Source: Qingshengfaniella alkalisoli (lineage in GTDB: Bacteria; Pseudomonadota; Alphaproteobacteria; Rhodobacterales; Rhodobacteraceae). From it: a stretch of DNA of 64,000 nucleotides. Each line of letters opens with the position of its first letter. The stretch's first letter is position 1. Location of the stretch: positions 910,501 through 974,500 of the forward strand of contig NZ_CP042261.1 of assembly GCF_007855645.1 (NCBI RefSeq), read 5' to 3'. The notes beneath the pieces were generated by a model. It was not told the origin of the DNA, searched no databases, and was given only the letters and a program-made list of their open reading frames with translations. The translations under genes were made by a program, and so were the position numbers. Positions 25,727-35,200 of the stretch are shown piece after piece.

Positions 25727-26346
25727 TGTCGGCAGTCGCGGCTGGCCCCGCAGTGACAGGGCTTGCGACGGGATTTTCCCTGATCCTTGCCATCGGCGCC
25801 CAGAACGCTTTCGTCTTGCGTCAAGGATTGCTGCGGTCACATGTCTTCTCGCTGTGCCTCTTCTGCGCCTTGTCCGATGCGTTGTTGATCGCCGGGGGCG
25901 TGGCCGGGTTCGGCCTGATAGCCAAGCGGCTGACATGGTTCCCCACCGTGATGTCGCTGGCGGGTGCTGCATTCCTTTTGGTCTATGGCGCGATGAAACT
26001 GCGCGAGGCATGGCGCGGCGATTATGCGATGGTCCTGGCCGGTGTATCCCCCACCCTATGGAAGACCATCGCAATTGCCGCAGCGTTCACATGGCTGAAC
26101 CCGCATGTCTATCTGGACACACTGGGCCTGATCGGTGCCATTTCGACAAGGTATGCTGACACAGCCGACAAGCTACGCTTCGGCGCGGGGGCGGTTACGG
26201 CGTCTTTCGTGTTCTTCTTTTCGCTGGGTTATGCGTCGCGGTTTCTCGCGCCAATCATGCAAAGTGCCCAAGCGTGGCGCGTTCTGGATCTGCTGATTGC
26301 CGTCGTGATGTGGTCGCTTGCGGTAGCGCTGATTGGCGGTCTTTGA
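25723..26346 (+). CDS. LysE/ArgO family amino acid exporter
   Basis: The 207-residue protein has six hydrophobic helices and the LysE family motif GAQNAFVLRQG near residue 25, plus the AFTWLNPHVYLDT segment shared with ArgO/LysE. It most likely exports basic amino acids across the inner membrane. It starts inside the DUF502 stop (ATGA) and ends two bases before the convergent patatin gene. The usual partner regulator (LysG/ArgP) is not adjacent. Confidence 0.87.
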   Translation: MMSAVAAGPAVTGLATGFSLILAIGAQNAFVLRQGLLRSHVFSLCLFCALSDALLIAGGVAGFGLIAKRLTWFPTVMSLAGAAFLLVYGAMKLREAWRGDYAMVLAGVSPTLWKTIAIAAAFTWLNPHVYLDTLGLIGAISTRYADTADKLRFGAGAVTASFVFFFSLGYASRFLAPIMQSAQAWRVLDLLIAVVMWSLAVALIGGL

Positions 26347-26348
26347 CC

Positions 26349-27416
26349 TCAACTGAACATTGAGGGCAAATCAACAGAGCTTTCGTTGCCGATCTTGTCG
26401 CGATTGACCCGCAGAAAGTTATCCGTCGCCGCATAGCCGGCATCCTTCAACCGCCCAAGGATGAAGGGTGACGGTAGCAACTTGGTCGCAACCGACAGAT
26501 CGCGCATCAACTCGTCATCCGCAATCATATGAATTTTTACGTCCCGCATCGATTCATTGTTCAGGGCACCGTTGTGCAGCAACCGTTGAACGAAGTTGAT
26601 TGCCCGCAATTCGCGCAGAAGCGACGAATTGAAGCTGATCTCGTTCACCCTGTTCTGGATCTCATTGGGCGTGCAAGGCACCTCGTCGCGCTCCATCGGG
26701 TTGATGTTCACGATAACGATGTCTTCAGGCAAAGACCGTGAGAATAGCGGGAAAAGCGCCGGATTTCCGGTGTAGCCACCATCCCAGAACGCTTCCACCC
26801 GCCCACTACGTTCATCATAAAACTCAATGGCTTGAAAGACGGTTGGCAAACAGGCGGAAGCCAGGATCACGTCGGTTGTGACCTCTTGTTGCGAAAACAC
26901 CCTGATCTTTCCGTCGCGTACCCGGGTTGTGTTCACGAAGAAGGCCGGCCCATCATCGGCGCAAACCTCGTCAAAGCGAAACCTGTCCACGATCCGACGC
27001 AGAGGATTCTTGTAGAATGGACCATAGGCATAAGGGCTGAAGAACTGGCTGGCCATGTCCGTCAGCGAATAGGGCAGCGAATATTCGATGGCTTGCGTAA
27101 CGATGGAGGGCGTCGGAAACAGCGTATTCATCCAGTTGGTCAGGCGCAGATCATTGACCGCACCCACCTGCGCCCACAGCCAGTCAAGATTGTCGATCGC
27201 GGTCTGTCGCCCGTCTTCGCCCGCGGCGTGGGACAGGCCGGCTTTCACCGCCGCCCCGTTCAAGGCCCCGGCGGAGGTGCCGGAAATCCCGGCAATCTCC
27301 AGCGCCGGATCTTCAAGGATACGTTTCAGCGCACCCCAGGTAAACGCGCCATGGGCGCCCCCGCCCTGAAGGGCGAGGTTGATGCGTTTCGGTGCGCTTG
27401 CCCGTCTGCGTGTCAC
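26349..27416 (-). CDS. patatin-like phospholipase family protein
   Basis: The 355-residue protein has the patatin oxyanion hole (LALQGGGAHGAFTWG), the nucleophile elbow GTSAG and a DGGYTGNPAL segment that provides the catalytic Asp. It starts at GTG overlapping the bdhA stop (GTGA), so it is translated with 3-hydroxybutyrate dehydrogenase. Patatin proteins hydrolyse acyl esters. Next to bdhA it may help mobilise polyhydroxybutyrate granules or their lipid layer, which is inference. The longer frame to 27482 lies inside bdhA and is not used. Confidence 0.88.
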   Translation of the reverse strand: MTRRRASAPKRINLALQGGGAHGAFTWGALKRILEDPALEIAGISGTSAGALNGAAVKAGLSHAAGEDGRQTAIDNLDWLWAQVGAVNDLRLTNWMNTLFPTPSIVTQAIEYSLPYSLTDMASQFFSPYAYGPFYKNPLRRIVDRFRFDEVCADDGPAFFVNTTRVRDGKIRVFSQQEVTTDVILASACLPTVFQAIEFYDERSGRVEAFWDGGYTGNPALFPLFSRSLPEDIVIVNINPMERDEVPCTPNEIQNRVNEISFNSSLLRELRAINFVQRLLHNGALNNESMRDVKIHMIADDELMRDLSVATKLLPSPFILGRLKDAGYAATDNFLRVNRDKIGNESSVDLPSMFS

Positions 27417-28186
27417 AGCGCGGTCCAACCGCCATCTACACTGATCGTGGTGCCTGTGATCTGTGCAGCTGCGTCGGAACATAGGAAGATCGCGGTGCCA
27501 CCCAACTGTTCAACCGTGGCAAACTCCTTGGAGGGCTGGCGCGCCAGCAAGACATCACGGATCACGGTTTCGCGGTCCATGTCGTATTCCTTCATCGTGT
27601 CGGGAATTTGCGCTTCGACCAGCGGGGTCAGCACATATCCCGGACATATGGCATTCGCGGTGATGGGCTCTTCCGCCGTTTCCAGGGCGGTTACTTTCGT
27701 CAAACCGACCACGCCGTGCTTGGCGGCCACATAGGCCGATTTGAACGGCGATGCGGTCAGGCCATGGGCAGAGGCGATATTGACCACCCGGCCCCAACCG
27801 GCCTCGCGCATCAGCGGCAGGGCCGCGGCCGTCGTGTGAAACGCCGACGACATGTTGATCGCGATGATCGCGTCCCATTTCTCGGGTGGAAATTCGTCGA
27901 TCGCGGCAACATGCTGGATACCAGCGTTGTTGATGAGGATATCACACCTGCCTGCCTGCTCGATCAGGGTGCGGCAATCGTCACCTTTCGACATATCCGC
28001 CTTGATGTAACGGGCAGTCACACCATGTTCCTTGGACAGGTCTTCGGCCAGCTTGTGGTCTTCGTCGCGATCGGTGAAGGAATTCAGAACGACATCTGCT
28101 CCAGCCTTCGCCAGTTCCGTCGCGACGCCCAACCCGATGCCCGAGTTAGATCCGGTGATGACCGCAGTCTTCCCCTTGAGTGACAT
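27413..28186 (-). CDS. bdhA: 3-hydroxybutyrate dehydrogenase
   Basis: This 257-residue short-chain dehydrogenase has the cofactor motif GSNSGIG, NNAGIQHV, the catalytic Ser-Tyr-Lys set (NIASAHGL and YVAAKHG) and a C-terminal GGWTAL. The IQHVAAIDEFP and PFKSAYVAAKHG segments are those of NAD-dependent 3-hydroxybutyrate dehydrogenase. It interconverts 3-hydroxybutyrate and acetoacetate in polyhydroxybutyrate and ketone body metabolism. GGGGACGAA gives the ribosome site. The patatin gene follows by overlap, and a candidate sRNA or attenuator lies about 85 bp upstream. Confidence 0.93.
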   Translation of the reverse strand: MSLKGKTAVITGSNSGIGLGVATELAKAGADVVLNSFTDRDEDHKLAEDLSKEHGVTARYIKADMSKGDDCRTLIEQAGRCDILINNAGIQHVAAIDEFPPEKWDAIIAINMSSAFHTTAAALPLMREAGWGRVVNIASAHGLTASPFKSAYVAAKHGVVGLTKVTALETAEEPITANAICPGYVLTPLVEAQIPDTMKEYDMDRETVIRDVLLARQPSKEFATVEQLGGTAIFLCSDAAAQITGTTISVDGGWTAL

Positions 28187-28270
28187 GTTTCGTCCCCTTG
28201 GCCGTTTGCAGTTGCAGCAACTCTAGCTAGACGTCAGGGAAATGAAAGGTTTGTCAGTGGTGGGCTGCCC

Positions 28271-28302
28271 AAAGAAAAAAACGCCCGCACAAGGCGGGCG
28301 TT
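28271..28302 (-). terminator. intrinsic terminator upstream of bdhA
   Basis: The stem 28280-28288 / 28294-28302 has a five-base loop and is followed on the minus strand by a run of seven T. It is directional: the plus strand has no T tract. Confidence 0.82.
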
Positions 28303-28349
28303 CAGTCATTGAGGCAGGTTTCATACAGGCAAGAAACCTATCGAGCAGT
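28271..28349 (-). ncRNA. candidate small RNA (or attenuated bdhA leader)
   Basis: Minus-strand TTGGAG (28384-28379), 17 bp and TATATT (28361-28356) predict a start near 28349. The transcript would hold a perfect AGGTTTC/GAAACCT hairpin with a 10-nt loop and end in a 9-bp AACGCCCGC/GCGGGCGTT terminator followed by TTTTTTTC, a total of about 79 nt with no ORF. bdhA lies 85 bp downstream on the same strand, so premature termination control of bdhA is the main alternative. Confidence 0.5.
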
Positions 28350-28355
28350 GATTTC

Positions 28356-28384
28356 AATATAAGCAATCCGACGCCCACCTCCAA
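28356..28384 (-). promoter_or_regulatory. promoter of the candidate sRNA upstream of bdhA
   Basis: TTGGAG - 17 bp - TATATT on the minus strand. The -10 is five of six consensus. It is divergent from the binding-protein gene at 28459. Confidence 0.5.
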
Positions 28385-28458
28385 GGCAAAAGTTTGAAAA
28401 ATCTCGGAAGTCCCCCTAATCATGATGAAAGGGCAGTTCTGGAGCAGGATAATAAAAG

Positions 28459-30291
28459 ATGAGACTCGGTAAAAATAACGTGAGGCACCAAGTTTTCTTC
28501 GCCGCAGCACTTGTCGCGGCCAGTTTTTCCACCGTTGCGGCAGAGCCACAGCACGCCATAGCTATGTATGGTGATCCGTCGCTTCCACCGGATTTTGTGT
28601 CGCTCCCCTATGCAAACCCGGACGCCCCCAAAGGTGGCCGAATCGTCTTTGGAGAACGCGGAGGTTTCGATTCTCTTAATCCCCACATTCTGAAAGGGAA
28701 CGCACCTTGGGCAGTAAGAGCCCATGTTTTCGAGAGTTTTCTGGCTTACAACCGTGATGAGGCCTTCACGCTCTACGGGCTTTTGGCCGAGTCGGTGGAA
28801 ACCGGGCCGAATCGCGAATGGGTCGAATTCACCTTGCGACCGGAGGCCCAGTTCAGCGATGGCAGCCCCGTCACCATCGAAGACGTGATGTGGTCTTACG
28901 AAACACTCGGCACCGAAGGTCACCCGCGCTACCATACCGCATGGAGCCAGGTCGAAAGCATGGAACGGACCGGCGAGCGCGGTGTACGCTTCACGTTCAA
29001 CACCGAGGACAAGGAGTTGGCCCTGATCATGGGGCTGCGCCCGATCCTGAAAAAAGCGCAATGGGAAGACAGAGAATTCGGTGACAGCTCGATGGAACCG
29101 CCCATCGGGTCATCCCCCTATCCTATCGCTGAATTCGATGCCGGGCGGTCCCTTACCCTGCGCCGCAATCCCGACTACTGGGGTGCCGATCTGCCGTTCA
29201 ATCAGGGTCTGAACAATTTCGACGAGATGCGGTTCGAATTCTTCGCGGATGCGGGTGTACTATTCGAAGCTTTCAAGGCGGGCGAGATCGGCGTCTACCG
29301 CGAAGCCAATGCCGCGCGTTGGGCCGACAGCTATGATTTTCCCGCCGTACAGTCGGGCGATGTGGTGAAGTCGGAAATTCCGCATGAACGGCCCTCCGGG
29401 ATCAATGGGTTGGTGATGAACACGCGCCGACCGATCTTTAAGGACTGGCGGGTCCGCGCGGCGATGATCCATGCCTTCAACTACGAATTCATCTCGCAAA
29501 CGCAAACCGGCAGTGCCGATCCACGCATCACGTCCTACTTTTCGAACTCGGTTCTCGGAATGTCACATGATGCAGCGGATGGCCGGGTTCTGGAACTGCT
29601 CGAACCCTTCGCGGCGGACCTGCCGCAGGGCGTGATAGAGGGCTATTCCCTGCCCGTCTCGGATGGCAGCACCCGCAATCGTAAGAACCTGGCCGCAGCC
29701 ATGGACCTGCTGAACGAGGCCGGATGGTCCAGCGAAGGCGGTACGCTGGTGAATGAAGCTGGCGAACCTTTCCGCTTCGAGGTCCTGCTGAGCCAAGCCG
29801 GCAGCCTGACACGCTCCGCCATGGAGGATCAGGCCATCGTCAACATCTTCGCGCAGGCCTTGGAACGGCTGGGCATAGAGGTGCGCATCACCACGGTCGA
29901 TCCCGCACAGTATTTCGAGCGCACCAACAATTACGACTTCGACATGACCTACTACATCCGGTCCCTGTCGCTGTCGCCGGGCAATGAGCAGAAGCTCTAC
30001 TGGAGTTCCGAGGCCGCCGAAACGCCCGGCACCGGCAATTGGGCCGGTGTGAACAGCCCGGCCGTCGATGCGATGATCGACCAGCTGCTGAATTCGGACA
30101 ACCGCGAGGATTTCGTGGCCGCCGCGCATGCGCTGGACCGCCTGCTGACCGCCGGGCGCTATGTCATCCCGCTGTGGTATTCGCAGGTGTCGCGCGTGGC
30201 GCATCGCAAGGACCTGCATTACCCCGACACCTTGCCCGTATATGGCGACTGGACCGGGTTCCTGCCCGATGTCTGGTGGTACGAAGACTAG
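28459..30291 (+). CDS. extracellular solute-binding protein family 5 (YejA-like)
   Basis: This 610-residue exported protein has a signal peptide (core FFAAALVAASFSTVAA) and the family 5 peptide/oligopeptide-binding fold. The AIAMYGDPSLPPDF and NPDAPKGG start and the DFDMTYYIRSLSLSPGNE segment match the YejA subgroup (oligopeptide or microcin C-type transporters). It should deliver a peptide-like ligand to an inner membrane YejBEF-type permease/ATPase, but those genes are not adjacent: the next gene is a DsbA-type oxidoreductase. Operon organisation is therefore broken or the permease lies elsewhere. Confidence 0.88.
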   Translation: MRLGKNNVRHQVFFAAALVAASFSTVAAEPQHAIAMYGDPSLPPDFVSLPYANPDAPKGGRIVFGERGGFDSLNPHILKGNAPWAVRAHVFESFLAYNRDEAFTLYGLLAESVETGPNREWVEFTLRPEAQFSDGSPVTIEDVMWSYETLGTEGHPRYHTAWSQVESMERTGERGVRFTFNTEDKELALIMGLRPILKKAQWEDREFGDSSMEPPIGSSPYPIAEFDAGRSLTLRRNPDYWGADLPFNQGLNNFDEMRFEFFADAGVLFEAFKAGEIGVYREANAARWADSYDFPAVQSGDVVKSEIPHERPSGINGLVMNTRRPIFKDWRVRAAMIHAFNYEFISQTQTGSADPRITSYFSNSVLGMSHDAADGRVLELLEPFAADLPQGVIEGYSLPVSDGSTRNRKNLAAAMDLLNEAGWSSEGGTLVNEAGEPFRFEVLLSQAGSLTRSAMEDQAIVNIFAQALERLGIEVRITTVDPAQYFERTNNYDFDMTYYIRSLSLSPGNEQKLYWSSEAAETPGTGNWAGVNSPAVDAMIDQLLNSDNREDFVAAAHALDRLLTAGRYVIPLWYSQVSRVAHRKDLHYPDTLPVYGDWTGFLPDVWWYED

Positions 30292-30309
30292 CCACCGGTT
30301 TGCCAATCT

Positions 30310-30351
30310 CCCTTCGTGTGACTAAGTCTTGCGCAGCAGCCACGCGAAGGG
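30310..30351 (+). promoter_or_regulatory. hairpin covering the ribosome-binding site of the FrnE-like gene
   Basis: CCCTTCGTGTG (30310-30320) pairs with CACGCGAAGGG (30341-30351) over 11 positions, one of them G-U. The right arm overlaps the GAAGGGAG ribosome site before ATG 30359, so folding would hide it. It could equally act as the 3' end of the upstream binding-protein mRNA. Confidence 0.45.
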
Positions 30352-30358
30352 AGCCACC

Positions 30359-31012
30359 ATGATAAAGCTAGATATCCTGTCCGACCCGATCTGCCCGTGG
30401 TGCTATATCGGCAAGACCTTCCTTGATCGTGCACTGGCCCAACGCAGCACCCCAGTCTTCGCGATCGAATGGCATCCCTTCCAGCTGAACCCCGACATGC
30501 CGCGTGAAGGTATGGATCGTCGCGAATATCTGGAAACCAAATTCGGCGGCAAGGACGGCGCGGTGCAGGCCTATGCCCGGATCGACGAAGCAGCAAAAGC
30601 AGCCGATATCCCGATCAACTTCGACAAGATCCAGCGCACACCCAACACGCTCGATGCCCACCGGCTGATCCATTGGGCAGGTTTGGAAACCAAGCAAGGT
30701 CCGGTCGTGGATGCCCTGTTCAACGCCTATTTCGTCGAAGGCCGAGACATCGGTGATCACGAGGTTCTGGCCGACATCGCGGATGCCGCCGGCATTGATG
30801 CCGCGCTTGTACAGCGATTGTTGAAAAGCGACGCGGATTTGGAAGACATCCAGACCCGCGATCGTCACAGCCGGGAAATGGGGGTAAGCAGCGTACCGAC
30901 CTTCATCGTGGCCAACCAGCACGCCGTTCCGGGTGCGCAACAGCCCGATTTGTGGCTCAAGGTCATGGATGAACTGGAAGCCATGGGACCCCCCGAAGAC
31001 GCCGAGATCTGA
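30359..31012 (+). CDS. DsbA family oxidoreductase (FrnE-like)
   Basis: The 217-residue cytoplasmic thioredoxin-fold protein has the CPWC redox motif at residues 12-15, the IEWHPFQLNPDMP segment and the late GVSSVPTFI cis-proline motif of FrnE/polyketide-type DsbA proteins. There is no signal peptide, which separates it from the periplasmic DsbA. FrnE proteins act as disulfide isomerases or oxidoreductases in oxidative stress. The ATG at 30359 follows AAGGGAG; the longer frame begins at 30329. Confidence 0.88.
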   Translation: MIKLDILSDPICPWCYIGKTFLDRALAQRSTPVFAIEWHPFQLNPDMPREGMDRREYLETKFGGKDGAVQAYARIDEAAKAADIPINFDKIQRTPNTLDAHRLIHWAGLETKQGPVVDALFNAYFVEGRDIGDHEVLADIADAAGIDAALVQRLLKSDADLEDIQTRDRHSREMGVSSVPTFIVANQHAVPGAQQPDLWLKVMDELEAMGPPEDAEI

Positions 31013-31075
31013 TCGGGAAATTTACGCTGGCACCTCTGGCTCCGCCGCGATAGGTGAGACGCGCCGGAGGCGCTT

Positions 31076-32272
31076 ATGATATCCCGAAGACACCCGTCCA
31101 AATCCGAATTCATCTTCCTGATGGCGATGACGATGGCGATCATTGCCTTCTCTATCGATTCGATGCTGCCCGCCATGCCCAGCATCGCGGCAGAGCTCAG
31201 CCCGCTGGATCCGAACCGCGCACAGCTGATCATCACCAGCTTTATGTTGGGGATGGGCGTCGGGACGCTGTTCTCCGGCCCGATCTCGGACGCTGTTGGT
31301 CGAAAACCCGTCATGTTGGGCGGTGCCGTCGTTTATTGCGCGGGCGCGGCCTTGGCATGGCACGCACCGTCGATGGAGGTCATGCTGGCTGCCCGCGTCT
31401 TGCAGGGCATCGGCGGGTCCGGTCCCCGTGTCGTTGTCATGGCAATCATCCGCGACACCTATGCCGGGCGTAGCATGGCCCGGATCGTGTCGCTGGTGAT
31501 GATCGTCTTTGCCCTTGTTCCCGCACTGGCACCCACAATCGGCGCGGGCATCATCCATTTCGTCGGCTGGCGGGGACTGTTTCCCGCCTATATCGCCTTT
31601 GCCATGATCGCCGCCGTTTGGCTGTTGATCCGCCAGCCCGAAACCCACGCAAAGGAAAAGCGTAATCCGCTTTATCCCCGCACCCTCCTGCGGGCGCTGA
31701 AGGAGGTCGTGAGTCACCGCACAGTGCGCATTACCATTGCCGTCCAGATGCTTGTTTTTGCGACGATGTTTACCACGCTGTCCTCCACGCAGATGGTGTT
31801 CGACCAGACCTTCGGACGTGGCAGCGAATTTCCCTTCTGGTTCGCGGTCATCGCCTTGATGTCCACCGTGGGCGGCATGATTAATGCCACACTCGTGGTT
31901 CGCATTGGTATGCGCCGCGTTGTTGTAGGGGCGCTTACCATGCAAGCCGCCATGTGTGCCTTCTACCTGTTCGGAGCACTGTTCGACATCTGGTCAGCCC
32001 ATGCGCAGTTCTATGTGTATCTGCTATGGGTGCTGTCGATCTTCGTGATGATCGGTCTGACGCTTGGCAATCTGAACGCGCTTGCGCTGGAGCCGATGGG
32101 ACATGTCGCGGGCATGGCGGCATCCGTCGTCAGTTGCCTTGCCACCATTGGCGGCGTGGCGATTGCCGCACCTTTGGGCCTGCGCTTCGACGGAACGGCC
32201 GTACCGCTCGCAGAAGGCATCCTGCCCTGCATCGCACTTGCGCTGTTCCTGACCACCCGGCTGAAGGACTGA
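31076..32272 (+). CDS. MFS multidrug efflux transporter (Bcr/CflA type)
   Basis: This 398-residue, 12-helix major facilitator has the loop 2-3 motif GPISDAVGRKPVMLGG, the RVLQGIGGSGPRVVVMAIIRD motif of drug:H+ antiporters with 12 helices, and VPALAPTIGAG (motif C). It is most like Bcr/CflA (chloramphenicol/bicyclomycin type) exporters. GGAGG precedes the ATG at good distance. It converges on mfd with four bases between stops. Drug specificity cannot be read from sequence. Confidence 0.85.
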   Translation: MISRRHPSKSEFIFLMAMTMAIIAFSIDSMLPAMPSIAAELSPLDPNRAQLIITSFMLGMGVGTLFSGPISDAVGRKPVMLGGAVVYCAGAALAWHAPSMEVMLAARVLQGIGGSGPRVVVMAIIRDTYAGRSMARIVSLVMIVFALVPALAPTIGAGIIHFVGWRGLFPAYIAFAMIAAVWLLIRQPETHAKEKRNPLYPRTLLRALKEVVSHRTVRITIAVQMLVFATMFTTLSSTQMVFDQTFGRGSEFPFWFAVIALMSTVGGMINATLVVRIGMRRVVVGALTMQAAMCAFYLFGALFDIWSAHAQFYVYLLWVLSIFVMIGLTLGNLNALALEPMGHVAGMAASVVSCLATIGGVAIAAPLGLRFDGTAVPLAEGILPCIALALFLTTRLKD

Positions 32273-32276
32273 CTTC

Positions 32277-35200
32277 TCAGCCCTTCGCCTGTTTCGCAAG
32301 ATCCTGCGCGATCGAAAACGCGCCCTTGATCTTGTCGCTGTCCTTGGCCCAGTCACGACGCACGACGATCTTGTTGTCCTTGACCTTTGCCAGCCCCTTC
32401 TGCGCCTGAACGAATTCGACCAGCCCCTGGGGGTTGGCGAATTTGTCGTTGTGGAACTGGATAGTCGCGCCTTTTGGCCCGCCATCCAGCCGCGCGATCC
32501 CGGCCTTCTTGCATTCCGCCTTGATCCGAACGACCAGCAGCAGCGTGTTGACCTCTTTCGGCAGCTTGCCGAACCGGTCGATCAACTCGGCCGCGAAACC
32601 TTCCAGCTCGACCTTCGTGGACAGGCCCGACAGGCGTCGATACAGCCCCAGCCGAACATCCAGATCCGGCACGTAGTCCTCGGGGATCAGCACCGGAACA
32701 CCCAGATTGATCTGCGGCGCCCATTGGTCGTCAGACTCGGACAGGCCCTCCATTTCGCCCGTCTTGATCTTGGCAATCGCCTCTTCCAGCATCGACTGGT
32801 AAAGTTCATACCCCACTTCGCGCATCTGGCCGGATTGTTCTTCACCCAGCAGGTTCCCTGCCCCGCGAATGTCCAGATCCTGCGAGGCCAGCGTAAACCC
32901 TGCCCCAAGGCTGTCGAGAGACCCCAGAACACGCAGCCGCTTTTCGGCCTGCGGCGTCAGCTTCATACGGGGCTTGGTAGTCATATAGGCATAGGCACGG
33001 GTCTTGGACCGGCCCACGCGCCCACGGATCTGGTAAAGCTGCGCCAACCCGAACATGTCCGCGCGATGGACGATCATCGTATTGGCCGTCGGGATGTCGA
33101 GCCCAGATTCCACAATCGTCGTTGCCAGAAGCACATCGAACTTGCCGTCATAAAATGCGTTCATCTTGTCGTCCAATTCACCGGCAGCCATCTGGCCATG
33201 CGCGACGACATAGGTGACTTCGGGCACCTGGTTCTTCAGGAAATCCTCGATCTCCGGCAGGTCTTTAATGCGCGGTACGACGACGAAGCTCTGCCCGCCG
33301 CGATAATGTTCGCGCAACAGCGCCTCGCGCAGGGTCACGCTGTCGAATTCACTGACATAGGTTCGGATCGCCAGGCGGTCCACAGGCGGAGTGCCGATGA
33401 TCGACAGGTCGCGCACGCCTGACAGCGACAATTGCAACGTGCGGGGAATGGGCGTTGCGGTCAGGGTCAGAACATGCACATCCGTGCGCATGGATTTAAG
33501 GCGCTCCTTGTGCTGCACGCCAAAACGCTGTTCCTCGTCGATCACCAGCATGCCAAGGTTCTTGAACCGCACGGCCTTGGCCAGCACCGCATGTGTGCCC
33601 ACCACGATATCCACCGTGCCGCGTGCAAGCCCGTCACGGGTTGCCTGGGCTTTCTTCGCCCCGATGAAGCGTGACAATGCACGGACCTCCAGCGGGAATC
33701 CGCGAAAACGTTCGCGGAAGCTTTGCGCATGCTGCCGCGCCAGCAGGGTCGTTGGCGCGATCACCGCGACCTGCACACCCGACATTGCAGCGATGAACGC
33801 CGCGCGCATCGCAACCTCGGTCTTTCCGAAGCCCACATCGCCGCAAATCAGCCGGTCCATAGGTTGGCCGGATGCCATGTCGGTCAGCACGTCCTCGATC
33901 GCGTGCAACTGGTCATCGGTTTCCTGATATGGAAACCGCGCACAAAACGCGTCCCACATACCGTCTGGCGGCTCCATCACGGGCGCCGTGCGCAAGGCCC
34001 GCTCGGCGGCAACCCGGATCAGCTTGTCGGCAATCTCGCGGATGCGTTCTTTCAGGCGCGCCTTCTTGGCCTGCCACGCACCGCCGCCCAGCTTGTCGAG
34101 CAGCCCTTCCTCATGTCCGTAGCGGCTGAGAAGTTCGATATTCTCTACCGGCAGGTACAGCCTGTCACCGCCTGCGTATTCCAGCGCCAGGCATTCGTGG
34201 GCCGCACCCATCGCGGTGATGACTTCCAGCCCGTTATAGCGCCCGACACCATGATCCACATGGACGATCAGGTCTCCGGGGCTGAGGCTTTGGGTTTCCG
34301 TCAGGAAGTTCTCGGCCCGTTTCTTGCGCTTGGGTGCCCTGATCAGACGGTCGCCCAATACGTCCTGCTCCGAAATGACGGTCAGCCCCTTGGATTCAAA
34401 GCCGTGTTCCAGCGGCCAAACAGCGAGGAAGAGCCCCCCGGTCACATCAGGAATGTCTCGAAAGTCTTTGATTTCCTTAGGATCAAGAATGCCTTCATCC
34501 TCGATCAGCCCTTTAAGACGTTCCCGCGCACCTTCGGAATAGCTGGCGACAACGACGGCGGATGACTGGCGTTCTTTCTGAATATGATCCGATAATGCGC
34601 TGAATAGATTTATGTTCTCTATCTGCCGCTCCGGCGAAAAATTACGCCCGATGCGTCCACCCGCGTCAATGACATTCGGACCCGTCGCCTGCGCGAGCGG
34701 ATTGAATTTCAACACCCGTCGATCCGACAACTGATCGTCCCATGCCGCATCATCGAGATACAGTTCACCGGGTGGGCATGGTTTGTAGACGGAATCAAGC
34801 CGCCCCTTGGCGGTCATGGCTTCCTTGCGGGTGTCGTATTGATCCTCGATCGACTCCCACCTTGCCACGCGCGCTGCATCAAGCTGATCGTCGAAACTGA
34901 CAGGCACATCGGGCAAATAGTCGAAGATCGTCTCCAGCCGTTCATGGAAGAAGGGGAGCCAGTGCTCCATTCCCTGATGTTTGCGGCCCGCGCTGACGGC
35001 CTCGTAAAGCGGATCGTCAGAGCCCGCAGCGCCGAATTCGATACGATAATTCTGTCGGAACCGCATGATCGCGGCCTCGTCGAGGATCACCTCTGACACC
35101 GGTGCCAACTCGATCATCCTCAGCCGTTCGGTGGTGCGCTGGGTTTCGGGGTCGAACTTGCGTGCTCCATCCAGCACGTCGCCGAACAAGTCCAATCGTA

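Noticed and set aside
32451-33422. 323-codon open frame on the plus strand
   Set aside because: Antisense to mfd, made of low-complexity arginine/glutamine-rich translation; a shadow of the real gene.
33723-34565. 280-codon open frame on the plus strand
   Set aside because: Antisense within mfd, no family similarity evident.
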